Shown: positions 27,003-35,909, counted from the first letter of the stretch. The stretch is 64,000 bases of DNA from Lentimicrobium sp. (GCA_023957275.1 JAMLHF010000001.1:62001-126000); one strand, 5' to 3'. Program-made: numbers and translations. The notes: generated from the letters alone by a model not told the origin.

Positions 27003-27992
27003 TCATGGTTTTATAATCTTCTTTACATAACTTAAGCTGGGGTTATATATCCTGCAGAAATATACCCCCGCCGGAAGCGCACTTATATTAAGATTTACAA
27101 CACCATTGCAATCTGCCGGTTTCTTGTGGATCAGCACATTACCTGAAGCGTTCATAATATCCACTACCAAATCGGGTATGGGGGTCTGTTTTAGGCTGAT
27201 GCAAATGTTGTCCGAAGCCGGAACAGGATAGACTTCCGGATAATTCAGAAGGAATTCGCTCACTGAAGTAGTTTCGAGTGAGGCGATGTAAAAATGATAA
27301 GAAGTGTTGTAAATATCCTGCAGGTTTTCAAAAGTGATGGTAAGCGATTTGAGCGGGATGTCGGGCATAAAACCGGCGGCAGGCGCTTCGCTGGAAGGCA
27401 TTCCCCCGATAACCAGGTTATTATAAACAATGTAGTCTTCCGGCGTATCTGACCCCAGGAGTGCGGCATGCGAGGCATCCCATTTCGGAATATTGATGCC
27501 ATCTTCATTCAGGTCAGCGTCAAATAATTCCATCAGCCAGCCATCGATAACCTCAGGTGGCACCTGGTTGTCATTTTCATCGGTCGCGGAGAACAGGCAG
27601 TTCTCCACATCAATATCCACCACACAGAATCCCCAGGCATCCGGTGGAGCAATCTGATCGAAAAAGAGGGTCAGTGTAGCTGAGGATGTCAGGGGCTGTC
27701 CGTTAGTGCCGGCACCGTTCATGGCAACCTGTATCCTCAGGTTTTGGGCGTTGTCGGCTTGTCCGAAGATGTTTTCAAAAGCGTTGCCGTCGTCGAAGAC
27801 CTCGTTGTCAAGAATCTGAACTTCACCGTTAAGGGTGCCGCTTACCGCCCAGCTAAAGTCTGACAGGGCGGCATTGATAAAACTGCCACTACCCTGATGG
27901 GTGCCGGTGATTTGAAAAGTTGCATATTCCTGGGCGAAAGAGCCATAAAGGCAAAATAACGCCAATCCGATGATGTAAATTACTCTTTTCAT
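27003..27992 (-). CDS. T9SS sorting-domain protein of unknown function
   Basis: 329 residues: a signal peptide (VIYIIGLALFCLYGSFAQ), a passenger of about 235 residues, and a sorting domain (VYPVPASDNICISL, LVVDIMNASGNVLIH, GVYFCRIYNPSLSYVKKIIKP). The sorting motif reads YPVP instead of the usual YPNP. The passenger (YATFQITGTHQGSGSF, EDYIVYNNLVIGG) has no recognised fold. It lies 16 bp behind the gene at 28009-29865, so it is the last gene of the long cargo transcript. Confidence 0.8.
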   Translation of the reverse strand: MKRVIYIIGLALFCLYGSFAQEYATFQITGTHQGSGSFINAALSDFSWAVSGTLNGEVQILDNEVFDDGNAFENIFGQADNAQNLRIQVAMNGAGTNGQPLTSSATLTLFFDQIAPPDAWGFCVVDIDVENCLFSATDENDNQVPPEVIDGWLMELFDADLNEDGINIPKWDASHAALLGSDTPEDYIVYNNLVIGGMPSSEAPAAGFMPDIPLKSLTITFENLQDIYNTSYHFYIASLETTSVSEFLLNYPEVYPVPASDNICISLKQTPIPDLVVDIMNASGNVLIHKKPADCNGVVNLNISALPAGVYFCRIYNPSLSYVKKIIKP

Positions 27993-28008
27993 GGTTTGTG
28001 GTTGTTTT

Positions 28009-29865
28009 TCACAATTTCACAATCTTTTTCACAATCATTTGATTATCAAAATAAAGCCGCACAAAATACATCCCGGAGGGTAAATGGCCCATATCCAGAT
28101 CCAAGGTCCCTGAGTTCCCGGGTTCCAGGACCTGAACTTCCAGTACCTTGCCATATAAATCCACAATCTCCAGGACCACCGGCTGCCGGCAACCAGCTGA
28201 GAACCGAAGACTGACATAACCCCGTGTGGGGTTTGGTGACAGCCGGATCTCCGGCAACGGATGCTCACTTACACCAAATGACAACAGCGGCATGTACATC
28301 ACCAGCGCCCTCGCCGGATCATCGTTTGCATCATAAATATCATACTGGCCGATTTCCGCCTCCGTACTGTGCGACCATTCGTTGTTCTGTGCCCAGATGG
28401 TGTCGACAAAGGAGGTCAGGGTTTCTATATATAAGTCGTATCCACCGTTGTCCTTAATAATGTTGAATCCTGTAGCGGATTCATCCGATTTGCCCATGGG
28501 ACAGTTTCCCCTTGTACGGATACCGTACCCGCCATTGCTCCGGACGATATTGTAATTCAACCTGATGGCGTTGGTGTCTGCATATTCCGGCTGGTAATCC
28601 AGGATCATCCCGTCCCCGATGCAGTACTCCACCCTATTGCTATCGGCATAGGCTGATACAGATTTTAGGTATAATCCAATGTGTGAATCTTTTATTTCGT
28701 TCAGGTCAAAATCATTCGCTGCGATGGCTGACAAGTAAACCCCATAGGCACCGCCGCTGATCCTGTTACCTCTCATCCCGCCGAACGATGTTGAATGAAC
28801 ATTTATCGCGCATACCGATAAGGTATCATTTTCAAAGGGGAGACCGGAGGGCTCAAAATACGGGAGGGTGATGGTGTTATCTTCAAAATAGCCTCCGGCA
28901 GTAGTACTGAACCGGATGGCTGCTACCGAGCCATCGGTGTGGATTTCGTTTTCTCTGATGACGATATCCCCTGCGGTAGCTTGAAAACGGATGCCACCGT
29001 CATTAAAGTTATTGTTTCCGATAATTGATTCATCCAGCGCAGTGTATCTGGCCGAAAGCGATCCGTTTTGGACGTGATTTTCCATGAACAGCAAGCCGCT
29101 GTGGGCGACCGCTTTTAACCGGACTCCTTTTCCAATCGTGTTACCGGATATCACATCAGGATCCGAGGCTGTTGACAACACCAGCAGGCTGTCTGAAATC
29201 GTGTTATCTGCGATAAAGACCGTATCAGATTTTGAGATGGTGCTCACTCTCAGGCTCACGCCTATCTGGTTGCTGACAACCCGGATAGTTCCCTGAGAAG
29301 AAGAACTGCTGACCCAGAGCCCGCCTTCTGTTTCACAATTAATAACCTCACGTTTGGCAGCGCATGTGGCACTTTGAATGTGAATGCTGTCCGTCGCGAC
29401 GCAGTTCTTTAACAATATCCGGCCAGTTTCACCCACTGAAGCAGTATGGTCATTCAGGACCTGCAACCCGCAGTCTTCAATAATCAAAGGGGTCTCAGAA
29501 TAACCGCTGTCGCTGTGCATAACGTTCCTGCACCAGAGGTTACTGATCAGCACAGGCAATGTACCCAGTTTTGATGAGAGGATGAATGTTCCCTCCACCA
29601 TTGTGGAAATGCGGCTTTCCCCTGCAATAGAAACGCATTTTTCGATCAGAATGGGATCTTCGGTATACATACCGGAAAGTACCGAGATTGAATCGCCATT
29701 CTGCGATAGCTGCAAGCCCTCCGGGATGGTGTTGAACGGGTGCGCCATCGTCCCGTCCTCGATGCCGGTGTTGTTGGAGACATCAACATAGATCACCTGC
29801 TGCGCCATCAGCGAGCAGTGAAGGGTGAACAGTGAGCAGAGAAGGAGGATATGGGATGTTTTCAT
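28009..29865 (-). CDS. T9SS-sorted parallel beta-helix protein (MKTSR-type cassette)
   Basis: 618 residues. The signal peptide (MKTSHILLLCSLFTLHCSL, then MAQQ) is partly encoded by a 7-bp DNA repeat. Residues 23-520 form a right-handed beta-helix opened by a DUF1565-like segment (VIYVDVSNNTGIEDGTMAHP). It runs in short rungs such as IRENEIHTDGS and SGNTIGKGVRL; such folds often bind or cut polysaccharide, but no catalytic site is evident. A type A sorting domain ends the protein (IRLSPNPTRGYVSL, VDLYGKVLEV, GMYFVRLYFDNQMIVKKIVKL). An inverted-repeat element sits 15 bp before the start. Paralogous at both ends to 35910-37709. Confidence 0.87.
   Translation of the reverse strand: MKTSHILLLCSLFTLHCSLMAQQVIYVDVSNNTGIEDGTMAHPFNTIPEGLQLSQNGDSISVLSGMYTEDPILIEKCVSIAGESRISTMVEGTFILSSKLGTLPVLISNLWCRNVMHSDSGYSETPLIIEDCGLQVLNDHTASVGETGRILLKNCVATDSIHIQSATCAAKREVINCETEGGLWVSSSSSQGTIRVVSNQIGVSLRVSTISKSDTVFIADNTISDSLLVLSTASDPDVISGNTIGKGVRLKAVAHSGLLFMENHVQNGSLSARYTALDESIIGNNNFNDGGIRFQATAGDIVIRENEIHTDGSVAAIRFSTTAGGYFEDNTITLPYFEPSGLPFENDTLSVCAINVHSTSFGGMRGNRISGGAYGVYLSAIAANDFDLNEIKDSHIGLYLKSVSAYADSNRVEYCIGDGMILDYQPEYADTNAIRLNYNIVRSNGGYGIRTRGNCPMGKSDESATGFNIIKDNGGYDLYIETLTSFVDTIWAQNNEWSHSTEAEIGQYDIYDANDDPARALVMYMPLLSFGVSEHPLPEIRLSPNPTRGYVSLRFSAGCRQPVVLEIVDLYGKVLEVQVLEPGNSGTLDLDMGHLPSGMYFVRLYFDNQMIVKKIVKL
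29810..29844 (-). repeat. Heptamer array in a signal-peptide coding segment
   Basis: Five 7-bp units read on the plus strand: AGCGAGC, AGTGAAG, GGTGAAC, AGTGAGC, AGAGAAG. They encode the hydrophobic core LLCSLFTLHCSL of the 28009-29865 protein. Confidence 0.8.
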
Positions 29866-29880
29866 TTTTCGTTTTTTTTA

Positions 29881-29972
29881 AACACATCAGGCACAATAGA
29901 GCACATAGATTCTATCCTGAAGGTTCGGGACAAGTTGTGTCTTCCTATTGTGTACTATTGTGCCTATGTGGT
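29881..29972 (-). repeat. Intergenic inverted-repeat element, copy 1 (type A)
   Basis: Imperfect inverted repeat whose outer arms are (A)CACATCAGGCACAATAG and CTATTGTGCCTATGTGG on the plus strand. The centre is a small hairpin, degenerate here (TCCTGAAGGTTCGGGA). It fills the whole gap from the stop at 29979 to 15 bp before the ATG at 29865. Confidence 0.8.
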
Positions 29973-29978
29973 TAATAA

Positions 29979-31304
29979 TCATAACTTAATGATCTTTTTT
30001 ACAATGATTTGATTTACAAGGTGTATTCGGATGATGTAGATGCCAGAGGGTAAATTGGTGATGTCGATTTCAAGTGCTGAATCGTTCAATTGTTCAATTG
30101 TTCTATTGTTATTGATGGTCACAGCCTTGCCGTATAAATCAACAATCTCAACCCTTACAGATTGTAAATTGTAATTTGAAAACTGTAAACTGTAAATTCC
30201 CCTGCCCGGGTTAGGAAACACCTCCACGCCTCCCTGCCCCCCTGCCTCCATGCCTCCCTGCTCCTCCAGGCCGCTGATAACTGTATATTTAAGTATAGTA
30301 TTGTTGTTACCACAGGCATATCCGCAATTTTGGGAAGTAAACATGATCGCACCGAGCAATTCATTGCTTTTAGGATGGGGCTGTTCTTCCCAGACCACAT
30401 TCGACCAGTAGTAATTCGTTTCCGGGATATAACCATAATCCCAGGCATTGGTTGTGTGCAGAATCATACCGTCAAAGGTGGTTGCCCAGAGCCGGTTGGT
30501 ATCGATAGCATGCAGGCAGGTGATGGCGTCTTCATCAGTGCTGTGGATTTCAGGCCAGTAGTAGTCATAATCCACAAAACCGCGGATTTCACATAGATTT
30601 CCGATCCATCCGTGATCTTTATCAATAAAGAATACCGGACCGAAGTATCCGCAATGGTTTACAAATTCGGGGATTATGGATTGCTGGCCCGGATCCCAGT
30701 AAAAGACCTGGATCCCTCCACAGAACCAGACTGCTTCATCGGTGGCGCTGATTCCGCTCCAGTAATTCAAATGACCGATATCGATCTGGTTAACTCCGGC
30801 GGGTGTGATCTGCCATATGTAATAGCTTTCATCTGTTGTCACATATCCGGTATCCGATCCTGGCGCAAATGAAATGTCGGTTACAGGGCTACCTGTTGCG
30901 CCATGGTAGGCCCAGGTATCGCCACCATCGTTTGTAACCATGATGAATCCGTTGTGGTCACCGAGGTATCCATTTTCGGAATCGAACATCCATATTGCAT
31001 GGCAATAATCCCAGTGCTTCTGGATTTCCCAGGTCTGTCCACCGTCCTGGGTATGGAATATCAGGAATTCCTGGTTTTCATTCTGCTGCAAACTTGTTAC
31101 CCAACCCTCATCATCATTGATAAAGAATAAGTCTGTAAAGCTGTTGTAATAAGGTTCGCCACCTATGTAGACCGTATCGGTGGGGGTGTCGGGAAAGTTG
31201 CCGAAGAGATCAATCCAGCCGCTTTGCTGGCTGTGGGTATAGGATATAGGGCATAGGGCCAAGAGCAGAAATATGGCTTGCAGCTTGAGGCTTTTGTGTT
31301 TCAT
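29979..31304 (-). CDS. T9SS-sorted YCF48/BNR-like propeller protein (MKHKS-type cassette)
   Basis: 441 residues. Signal peptide MKHKSLKLQAIFLLLALCP, cleaved near SYTHSQQ. Residues 30-345 are YCF48/sortilin-type propeller repeats, seen in the BNR-like pairs HTQDGGQTWEI and VTNDGGDTWAY and in the segments DNEGWVTS-like, NGYLGDHNG and TGYVTTDES. Known relatives assemble or scaffold protein complexes; the role here is unknown. A glycine-rich linker (GGMEAGGQGGVEV) leads to the sorting domain (FPNPGRGIYSL, VDLYGKAVTI, GIYIIRIHLVNQ). The linker and two loops are encoded by short DNA repeats. It is paralogous to 34456-35781. Confidence 0.86.
   Translation of the reverse strand: MKHKSLKLQAIFLLLALCPISYTHSQQSGWIDLFGNFPDTPTDTVYIGGEPYYNSFTDLFFINDDEGWVTSLQQNENQEFLIFHTQDGGQTWEIQKHWDYCHAIWMFDSENGYLGDHNGFIMVTNDGGDTWAYHGATGSPVTDISFAPGSDTGYVTTDESYYIWQITPAGVNQIDIGHLNYWSGISATDEAVWFCGGIQVFYWDPGQQSIIPEFVNHCGYFGPVFFIDKDHGWIGNLCEIRGFVDYDYYWPEIHSTDEDAITCLHAIDTNRLWATTFDGMILHTTNAWDYGYIPETNYYWSNVVWEEQPHPKSNELLGAIMFTSQNCGYACGNNNTILKYTVISGLEEQGGMEAGGQGGVEVFPNPGRGIYSLQFSNYNLQSVRVEIVDLYGKAVTINNNRTIEQLNDSALEIDITNLPSGIYIIRIHLVNQIIVKKIIKL
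30084..30107 (-). repeat. Octamer array in sorting-domain loop
   Basis: Three 8-bp units (GTTCAATT, GTTCAATT, GTTCTATT, plus strand) encode part of the loop before the LPSGIY strand of the 29979-31304 protein. Confidence 0.7.
30161..30195 (-). repeat. Heptamer array in sorting-domain loop
   Basis: Five 7-bp units on the plus strand: ATTGTAA twice, TTTGAAA, ACTGTAA twice. They encode YSLQFSNYNLQS between the PNP strand and VDLYGK. Confidence 0.85.
31235..31269 (-). repeat. Heptamer array in a signal-peptide coding segment
   Basis: 7-bp units GGGTATA, GGATATA, GGGCATA, GGGCCAA, GAGCAGA (plus strand). They encode the h-region and cleavage region of the 29979-31304 protein. Confidence 0.75.
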
Positions 31305-31320
31305 AGCTAATCTTTTTTTT

Positions 31321-31428
31321 CACCAAAATAGACACATAGAACACATTAGGTTTCACAATAGGATACTATCCCGAAGGATCGGGACAAGTTGTGCATTCCT
31401 ATTGTGTACTACTGTGACTATTGTGTTT
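31321..31428 (-). repeat. Intergenic inverted-repeat element, copy 2 (type B)
   Basis: Same plan as copy 1, but the arm next to the upstream stop reads CTACTGTGACTATTGTGTT. The centre is the hairpin TCCCGAAGGATCGGGA. It ends 16 bp before the ATG at 31304. Confidence 0.8.
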
Positions 31429-31433
31429 AATTT

Positions 31434-34328
31434 TCATAGCTTAATAATCTTCTTCACAATCGTTTGATCTTCAAGATATATCCGGATGAAGTAGATGCCT
31501 GCCGGCAAGAAACCAATATCGTGTTCCCTGTTCCAGGTTCCCTGTTCCATATTCCAGCTAATTACCGGTTTACCATATAAATCCATCACTTCAATTTTCT
31601 GAGTTTGAAATTCCGGATTTGTTTGTAGCCCGGAGGTTGTGATTTGGAATTTCCCGCATGTCGGGTTCGGCCACACCTCTATACTTACCTGCTTCCCCGC
31701 TTTCCCACATCCCCGCTCTATAACCGCAGTAATAATATCCACCGTCACAACCCATTCTTTTTCAGTCTGGCCGTTACCGGAGGTTACCGTATAGGTGAAC
31801 GGGTAGGTAAAGTCCTGCATCATGCCGCCGGGGGGATCAACCGTTGCATCGGGGGAAAGGAAGATCTCGGGGATCAGCCGGCTGACATCGGTTCCTTCCT
31901 CAACAATGACATGAACGGTTTGTGCGTCTTCATCAATTTCTGCCGGCTGCGCCTGCTGGTCGACGACAAAATCGATCATATTGGCATCACCGGAAGGGAA
32001 TCCTTCCAGCACTCCGTAGCGGTATAAGGTCCCATTGTTTCCGATTGCCCAGGCATGGTGGGCATCGGTGGCAAAGACATCCGTCAGGTAACCGTCCGTC
32101 AGGTGGTCGGCAATAAAATGGACGGTATCGGCATTTCCGTTGGCACTCATCAGCACATTACCACTACTGGTGACAGCCCAGACAGTATCAAGGCCGGATG
32201 TGAATACACCCAGGACCGATGCAAGGGTATCTTCATAAAAATGCTGGAACATCCCATTTCTTAACCGCAATATTTCACCCCCATAGCTTAGCCAGGCCTG
32301 GTCGGGCGAGTTGAATTGTATATCACCATAGCAAGGCATGTATTGTGCTCCGCCGTAAAAAGTCCACGTATCGTTTTCATAGATCATTTTTCTTCCAAAG
32401 CAGCCGGTTGCCCATCCGTAATCACCGGAGCCAAAGGAGATGGCATCCCAGTCGGTATAGGTGCCGGTATTCTGTGGAATCAAGCTGCTCTCTGCAATTT
32501 CAGCGATCCATCCTTCCGCACAGCCGCACCAGCCCATGGAGCCGTCCGGGGAAAAACCGATGCTCAGGATCTGGCCGGGCGCCAAGCCAAAGAAATTCCA
32601 ATTCTGTCCTCCATCGGTCGTTTTGCAGAGCAATCCGCTTTCTCCGCCGGCATAGCCTGTTTCGTAGGATAGCATGTAGATGGCATGGTTTGCACCCAAT
32701 GTGGTCTGAATATCCCATGTTTCCCCACCATCCGTAGTGTGGTAGATTTCTTTATAAAAGCAGCTATTAGTAATCCAGCCTTCGTTACCGATGAACCACA
32801 GGCTGGAAAGGCACCCTCCGGCGGCTCCGCCTACCGGAAATAGCTTCTCGCTGATATCCACCCAGCCATACGCACGGGTGTACGCAGCATCGAAGTTGCA
32901 TGTGGAGGTGCTGTTGTTCAGGTTAACGCTGTAACTCAACGGATCGAAGCGCGCGTATTTGTGGGTAGGGGTTACGGTGTAATTCCCGTTCGGCAGATGG
33001 TTGAAATCGTATTCCCCATTCAGGTTGGTGCGGGTAAATCCGCTGATGGGGCCGCTCAGGAAGACTTCTGCCCGCGGATAGGGATTGCCGTCAAGCGTTA
33101 TGGTCCCATTGATGGACGAAGTAGGCAGGGGGGTGTTGTCGGTCCGCACGGGCCAGACATGCCAGTCGGCCGTTTTCAGATACTGCAGCCGGTTACCGCC
33201 TCCCATCATCCCATCGGTGAACCATACGATCCAGGCCTGGTCGGTCTCATCGGCACGGGTGGTGGAAGTCCAGTAGGACAGATCGTAGTTGAATCCTATG
33301 AGGTTTGTAAACGGGTACTGTTCAGGCATTGCGGGATTATTCCGGCTCATGTCCACCAGGCTGCTCATCTCATTGCGGTTGGGCATGCGCCAGTCGTTGT
33401 GGCCCAGGTAGTTCTCCGAGTTCAACAGGGCAATGTAGTCCAGGGCATGCTGCCAGTTGATGGCGCCGTCGACCCATTGGTTGGTGTCAAATTCCGGATT
33501 CCGGGTAAGCATCAGGTTGGCGTCTTTTGTCCACATCAGCCCGGTGAGGCGGTCGGAGACGGTGCCGTTGTTGTTATCGACGAGCCGTGGCGTGGGCCAG
33601 GTGATCCCTTCCACCAAAAACCCATCGTCACCCGGATAGAATGTATATCGCTGGCCGGTGGCCGGATTATGCAAAGGCCCGGGATTTTCGCTGTCACGGA
33701 CCGGAAGAAGATAATATTTCCAATTCGTGAGGCCGGCGATCTCGGGATCTTTGGCAAAATCCTCCGTTTCCCCGGCCGGGTTGGTGATGTTGGAATGGGC
33801 GTAATGCTCCCGGAGCATGACGGTGATGGCCAGACTGCGCATTTGCTCCGAGGTGGTGGAACTCCAATATACATCTTTCAGGTTGATAAACGGGTGATCC
33901 GTTGGCAGGACAATGTCAGGATACCCGAGATTGACCAGGGATTTCATTTCCACCATATTCGGCATGCGCCAGTCGTTGTGCCCGAGGTAATTGTCATTGT
34001 TAAGCAGTTCCACGTAATCCAGGGCTGTTTTCCAGTCGATGTCCCCATCGCCGGGTGTCCGGTCCTGATCGAAATCCGGATTACGGGTAGCGATGAGGTT
34101 GGCATCTTTCACCCACATCAGGCCGGTGAAAGTATCGTTGATGGAGCCGTCGCCGTTATCGGTGAAGCGGTTTGCCGGTATTGGGATACCCACCTGCAGG
34201 TCGCCGTCGTCGCCGGGATAGTAGCTGGTGGTCTGGCCGGTGGCGGAAAGCTGGACTACGCCCTGTTGTGCAAGTGCAAAGTTCAGGTTGCAAAGTGCAA
34301 AAAGGAGGAGGATGCGGGATGTTTTCAT
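31434..34328 (-). CDS. T9SS-sorted multidomain protein: two Lcl/DUF1566, CarboxypepD-like, YCF48-like
   Basis: 964 residues from the ATG at 34328 (MKTSRILLLFALC); the longer frame starts inside the upstream repeat element. Domains in order: two Lcl/DUF1566 copies (INDTFTGLMWVKDANL with NDWRMPNMVEM, and VSDRLTGLMWTKDANL with NDWRMPNRNEM); a carboxypeptidase-regulatory-like beta-sandwich (INGTITLDGNPYPRAEVFL); YCF48/BNR repeats (HTTDGGETWDI, KTTDGGQNWNF); and a DUF5018-like domain (IPEIFLSPDATVDPPGG). The sorting domain ends it (VWPNPTCGKFQI, VMDLYGKPVI, GIYFIRIYLEDQTIVKKIIKL). Lcl-type domains are linked to adhesion in other bacteria. Predicted surface protein; ligand unknown. Confidence 0.87.
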   Translation of the reverse strand: MKTSRILLLFALCNLNFALAQQGVVQLSATGQTTSYYPGDDGDLQVGIPIPANRFTDNGDGSINDTFTGLMWVKDANLIATRNPDFDQDRTPGDGDIDWKTALDYVELLNNDNYLGHNDWRMPNMVEMKSLVNLGYPDIVLPTDHPFINLKDVYWSSTTSEQMRSLAITVMLREHYAHSNITNPAGETEDFAKDPEIAGLTNWKYYLLPVRDSENPGPLHNPATGQRYTFYPGDDGFLVEGITWPTPRLVDNNNGTVSDRLTGLMWTKDANLMLTRNPEFDTNQWVDGAINWQHALDYIALLNSENYLGHNDWRMPNRNEMSSLVDMSRNNPAMPEQYPFTNLIGFNYDLSYWTSTTRADETDQAWIVWFTDGMMGGGNRLQYLKTADWHVWPVRTDNTPLPTSSINGTITLDGNPYPRAEVFLSGPISGFTRTNLNGEYDFNHLPNGNYTVTPTHKYARFDPLSYSVNLNNSTSTCNFDAAYTRAYGWVDISEKLFPVGGAAGGCLSSLWFIGNEGWITNSCFYKEIYHTTDGGETWDIQTTLGANHAIYMLSYETGYAGGESGLLCKTTDGGQNWNFFGLAPGQILSIGFSPDGSMGWCGCAEGWIAEIAESSLIPQNTGTYTDWDAISFGSGDYGWATGCFGRKMIYENDTWTFYGGAQYMPCYGDIQFNSPDQAWLSYGGEILRLRNGMFQHFYEDTLASVLGVFTSGLDTVWAVTSSGNVLMSANGNADTVHFIADHLTDGYLTDVFATDAHHAWAIGNNGTLYRYGVLEGFPSGDANMIDFVVDQQAQPAEIDEDAQTVHVIVEEGTDVSRLIPEIFLSPDATVDPPGGMMQDFTYPFTYTVTSGNGQTEKEWVVTVDIITAVIERGCGKAGKQVSIEVWPNPTCGKFQITTSGLQTNPEFQTQKIEVMDLYGKPVISWNMEQGTWNREHDIGFLPAGIYFIRIYLEDQTIVKKIIKL
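31523..31557 (-). repeat. Heptamer array in sorting-domain loop
   Basis: Five 7-bp units GTTCCCT, GTTCCAG, GTTCCCT, GTTCCAT, ATTCCAG (plus strand). They encode WNMEQGTWNREH in the 31434-34328 protein. Confidence 0.85.
31594..31649 (-). repeat. Degenerate heptamer array in sorting-domain loop
   Basis: Eight 7-bp steps such as GGATTTG and TTTGGAA (plus strand), kept in phase though diverged. They encode the FQITTSGLQTNPEFQTQK loop after the PNP strand. Confidence 0.65.
34272..34306 (-). repeat. Heptamer array in a signal-peptide coding segment
   Basis: Units AAGTGCA, AAGTTCA, GGTTGCA, AAGTGCA, AAAAGGA (plus strand) encode LFALCNLNFALA of the 31434-34328 signal peptide. Confidence 0.8.
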
Positions 34329-34343
34329 ATTTCGTTTTCTTTT

Positions 34344-34450
34344 CACCACATTAGGCACAATAGCACACATAGGTTTCACAATAGAATTCTATCCCGAAGA
34401 ATCGGGACAAGTTGTGCTTTCCTATTGTGTACTATTGTGCCTATGTGGTT
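34344..34450 (-). repeat. Intergenic inverted-repeat element, copy 3 (type A)
   Basis: Outer arms ACCACATTAGGCACAATAG and CTATTGTGCCTATGTGGT are complementary except for one inserted base. Additional CACAATAG/CTATTGTG words lie inside, and the centre is the hairpin TCCCGAAGAATCGGGA. It ends 15 bp before the ATG at 34328. Confidence 0.85.
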
Positions 34451-34455
34451 AATAA

Positions 34456-35781
34456 TCATAACTTAATGATCTTCTTCACAATCGTTTGGTTTTCAAGATT
34501 TATTTTGATTAGGTAGATCCCAGCCGGCAGGTGGCTGATGTCGAGTTCCAGGTTCCAGGTTCCGGGTTCCGGGTTTGATTGTTCCAGAGTTCCAGTGTTC
34601 CAAAGTTCCAGGGTCTTACCATATAAATCCACCACTTCAATGTTTTGTATTTGAGTTTTGGTATTTGTTTGGTGCTTGGAATTTGTTATTTGGAATTTCC
34701 CGCGCGTCGGGTTGGGGTACAGCTCAATTCCACAGGCGCTTTGCTGCTCCTCTTCAATACCTGAAACCTGGGTGTACTTCATAATTGATTCGTCTACACC
34801 TACAACAAATACATTGTGAACAGAAGTGGCGTGAACTGCCGAAAAAAAGACGTCTCCCAGAGGATGATCCGGTGTTTCCCAGACCACATTTACTTCAGCA
34901 TGGCCATTATCCAGTCGCTTAAAGTCTTTGGCATTGTGTGTATTCATAAGTAAGCCGTTAATACCCACAACCCATAAATGGTCTTCCCCGATATTACACA
35001 TATCCCAGCCGCAACCTTCATAATCTACAAGATGTACCCACGAATCCTTTGGCGCGTAATACCCGCCCACACAAACATCGTTCGCAGTCCATCCCAGTGA
35101 AGCGTTTGCAAACAGAATGCTATTGAAGTACCCTCCTATTACTCCACTCGAATACTCCAAGGTGTTGCCGTCGTAAAAAAGGATAGTACCACCACCCACG
35201 AACCATACTTTATCCACGGCCGGACAGCTGATGCTTGACCAGAAATTCGGTCCGTTTAGCTGTATGGCTTCCAAGGCATCGGGTTTTATCCTGTACATGA
35301 AAGAACTTCTATCAATTACTGCATAACCAATATCTTCGTCCGGGGGAAAGGCTATGTCTCTGACTGGCCCGTTAGCCCAGCTATGGTAAAGCCAGGTTTG
35401 TCCACCATCGGTTGTCTTGTAAATGCGTCCATCGAAGGAACCGGCATACCCGGTATTCTTGTCCAGCATCCAGATGGGCGAGCATTTTGAGGGTGGCGTC
35501 TGGATATCCCATGTTTCGCCGCCATCCAGCGTATGCAGTATTACTGCGTCAAACTCTGCACCGTTCATCGTAGTCACCCAGCCTTCATTATTGTCAATAA
35601 AGAATACATCTTGAAAGTCGGCAATGGATCGAGAGCCATTTTTCAAAACGGTATCGCCGGGGAAATCGGGTATTTTGCTGCGGTAATCGACCCAGCCGTA
35701 ATGCTGGCTGAGGGCATAGGGCATAGGGCATAGGACTAAGAGCAGAAGTGAGGCGTGAAGCGTGAGGCTTTTGTGTTTCAT
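34456..35781 (-). CDS. T9SS-sorted YCF48/BNR-like propeller protein (MKHKS-type cassette)
   Basis: 441 residues from the ATG at 35781 (MKHKSLTLHASLLLLVLCP); the longer frame arises from the upstream repeat element. The body is a YCF48-like propeller with BNR signatures (HTLDGGETWDI, KTTDGGQTWLY), EGWVTT-type strands and NTGYAGSFDG. The sorting domain (LYPNPTRGKFQI, VVDLYGKTLEL, GIYLIKINLENQTIVKKIIKL) contains long loops encoded by 7-bp repeats. It is paralogous over its whole length to 29979-31304 and has the same length, so one of the two arose by duplication. Confidence 0.86.
   Translation of the reverse strand: MKHKSLTLHASLLLLVLCPMPYALSQHYGWVDYRSKIPDFPGDTVLKNGSRSIADFQDVFFIDNNEGWVTTMNGAEFDAVILHTLDGGETWDIQTPPSKCSPIWMLDKNTGYAGSFDGRIYKTTDGGQTWLYHSWANGPVRDIAFPPDEDIGYAVIDRSSFMYRIKPDALEAIQLNGPNFWSSISCPAVDKVWFVGGGTILFYDGNTLEYSSGVIGGYFNSILFANASLGWTANDVCVGGYYAPKDSWVHLVDYEGCGWDMCNIGEDHLWVVGINGLLMNTHNAKDFKRLDNGHAEVNVVWETPDHPLGDVFFSAVHATSVHNVFVVGVDESIMKYTQVSGIEEEQQSACGIELYPNPTRGKFQITNSKHQTNTKTQIQNIEVVDLYGKTLELWNTGTLEQSNPEPGTWNLELDISHLPAGIYLIKINLENQTIVKKIIKL
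34545..34611 (-). repeat. Heptamer/octamer array in sorting-domain loop
   Basis: Nine units based on GTTCCAG (plus strand): two exact, two GTTCCGG, then 8-bp versions, then one exact copy. They encode the LWNTGTLEQSNPEPGTWNLE loop of the 34456-35781 protein. Confidence 0.9.
34641..34696 (-). repeat. Heptamer array in sorting-domain loop
   Basis: Eight 7-bp steps of the TTGGAAT/TATTTGT kind (plus strand). They encode the FQITNSKHQTNTKTQIQN loop between the PNP strand and VDLYGK. Confidence 0.8.
35712..35767 (-). repeat. Heptamer array spanning a signal-peptide coding segment
   Basis: Eight consecutive 7-bp units on the plus strand: GGGCATA three times, GGACTAA, GAGCAGA, AGTGAGG, CGTGAAG, CGTGAGG. 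They encode nearly all of the 34456-35781 signal peptide after MKHK. Confidence 0.9.
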
Positions 35782-35797
35782 AGTTGAGGTTTTTTTT

Positions 35798-35903
35798 ACC
35801 ACAATAGGCACATTAGGGCACATAGGAGGCACAATAGAATTCTATCCCGAAGGATCGGGACAAGTTGTGCTTTCCTTAAGTGTACTACTGTGACTATTGT
35901 GTT
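35798..35903 (-). repeat. Intergenic inverted-repeat element, copy 4 (type B)
   Basis: Type B, like copy 2: arms ACCACAATAGGCACATTAG and CTACTGTGACTATTGTGTT, centre TCCCGAAGGATCGGGA. It ends 16 bp before the ATG at 35781. Confidence 0.82.
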
Positions 35904-35909
35904 CAATTT

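Noticed and set aside
34329..34379. N-terminal extension (MKPMC...) of the cassette proteins
   Set aside because: The extra 17 codons read through the inverted-repeat leader and precede a complete signal peptide; the same artefact appears at 35782-35832 and 37710-37760.
32961..34466. 501-codon open frame on the plus strand
   Set aside because: It is antisense to the Lcl/YCF48 cargo gene, has no signal or domain pattern, and follows the codon structure of the opposite strand.
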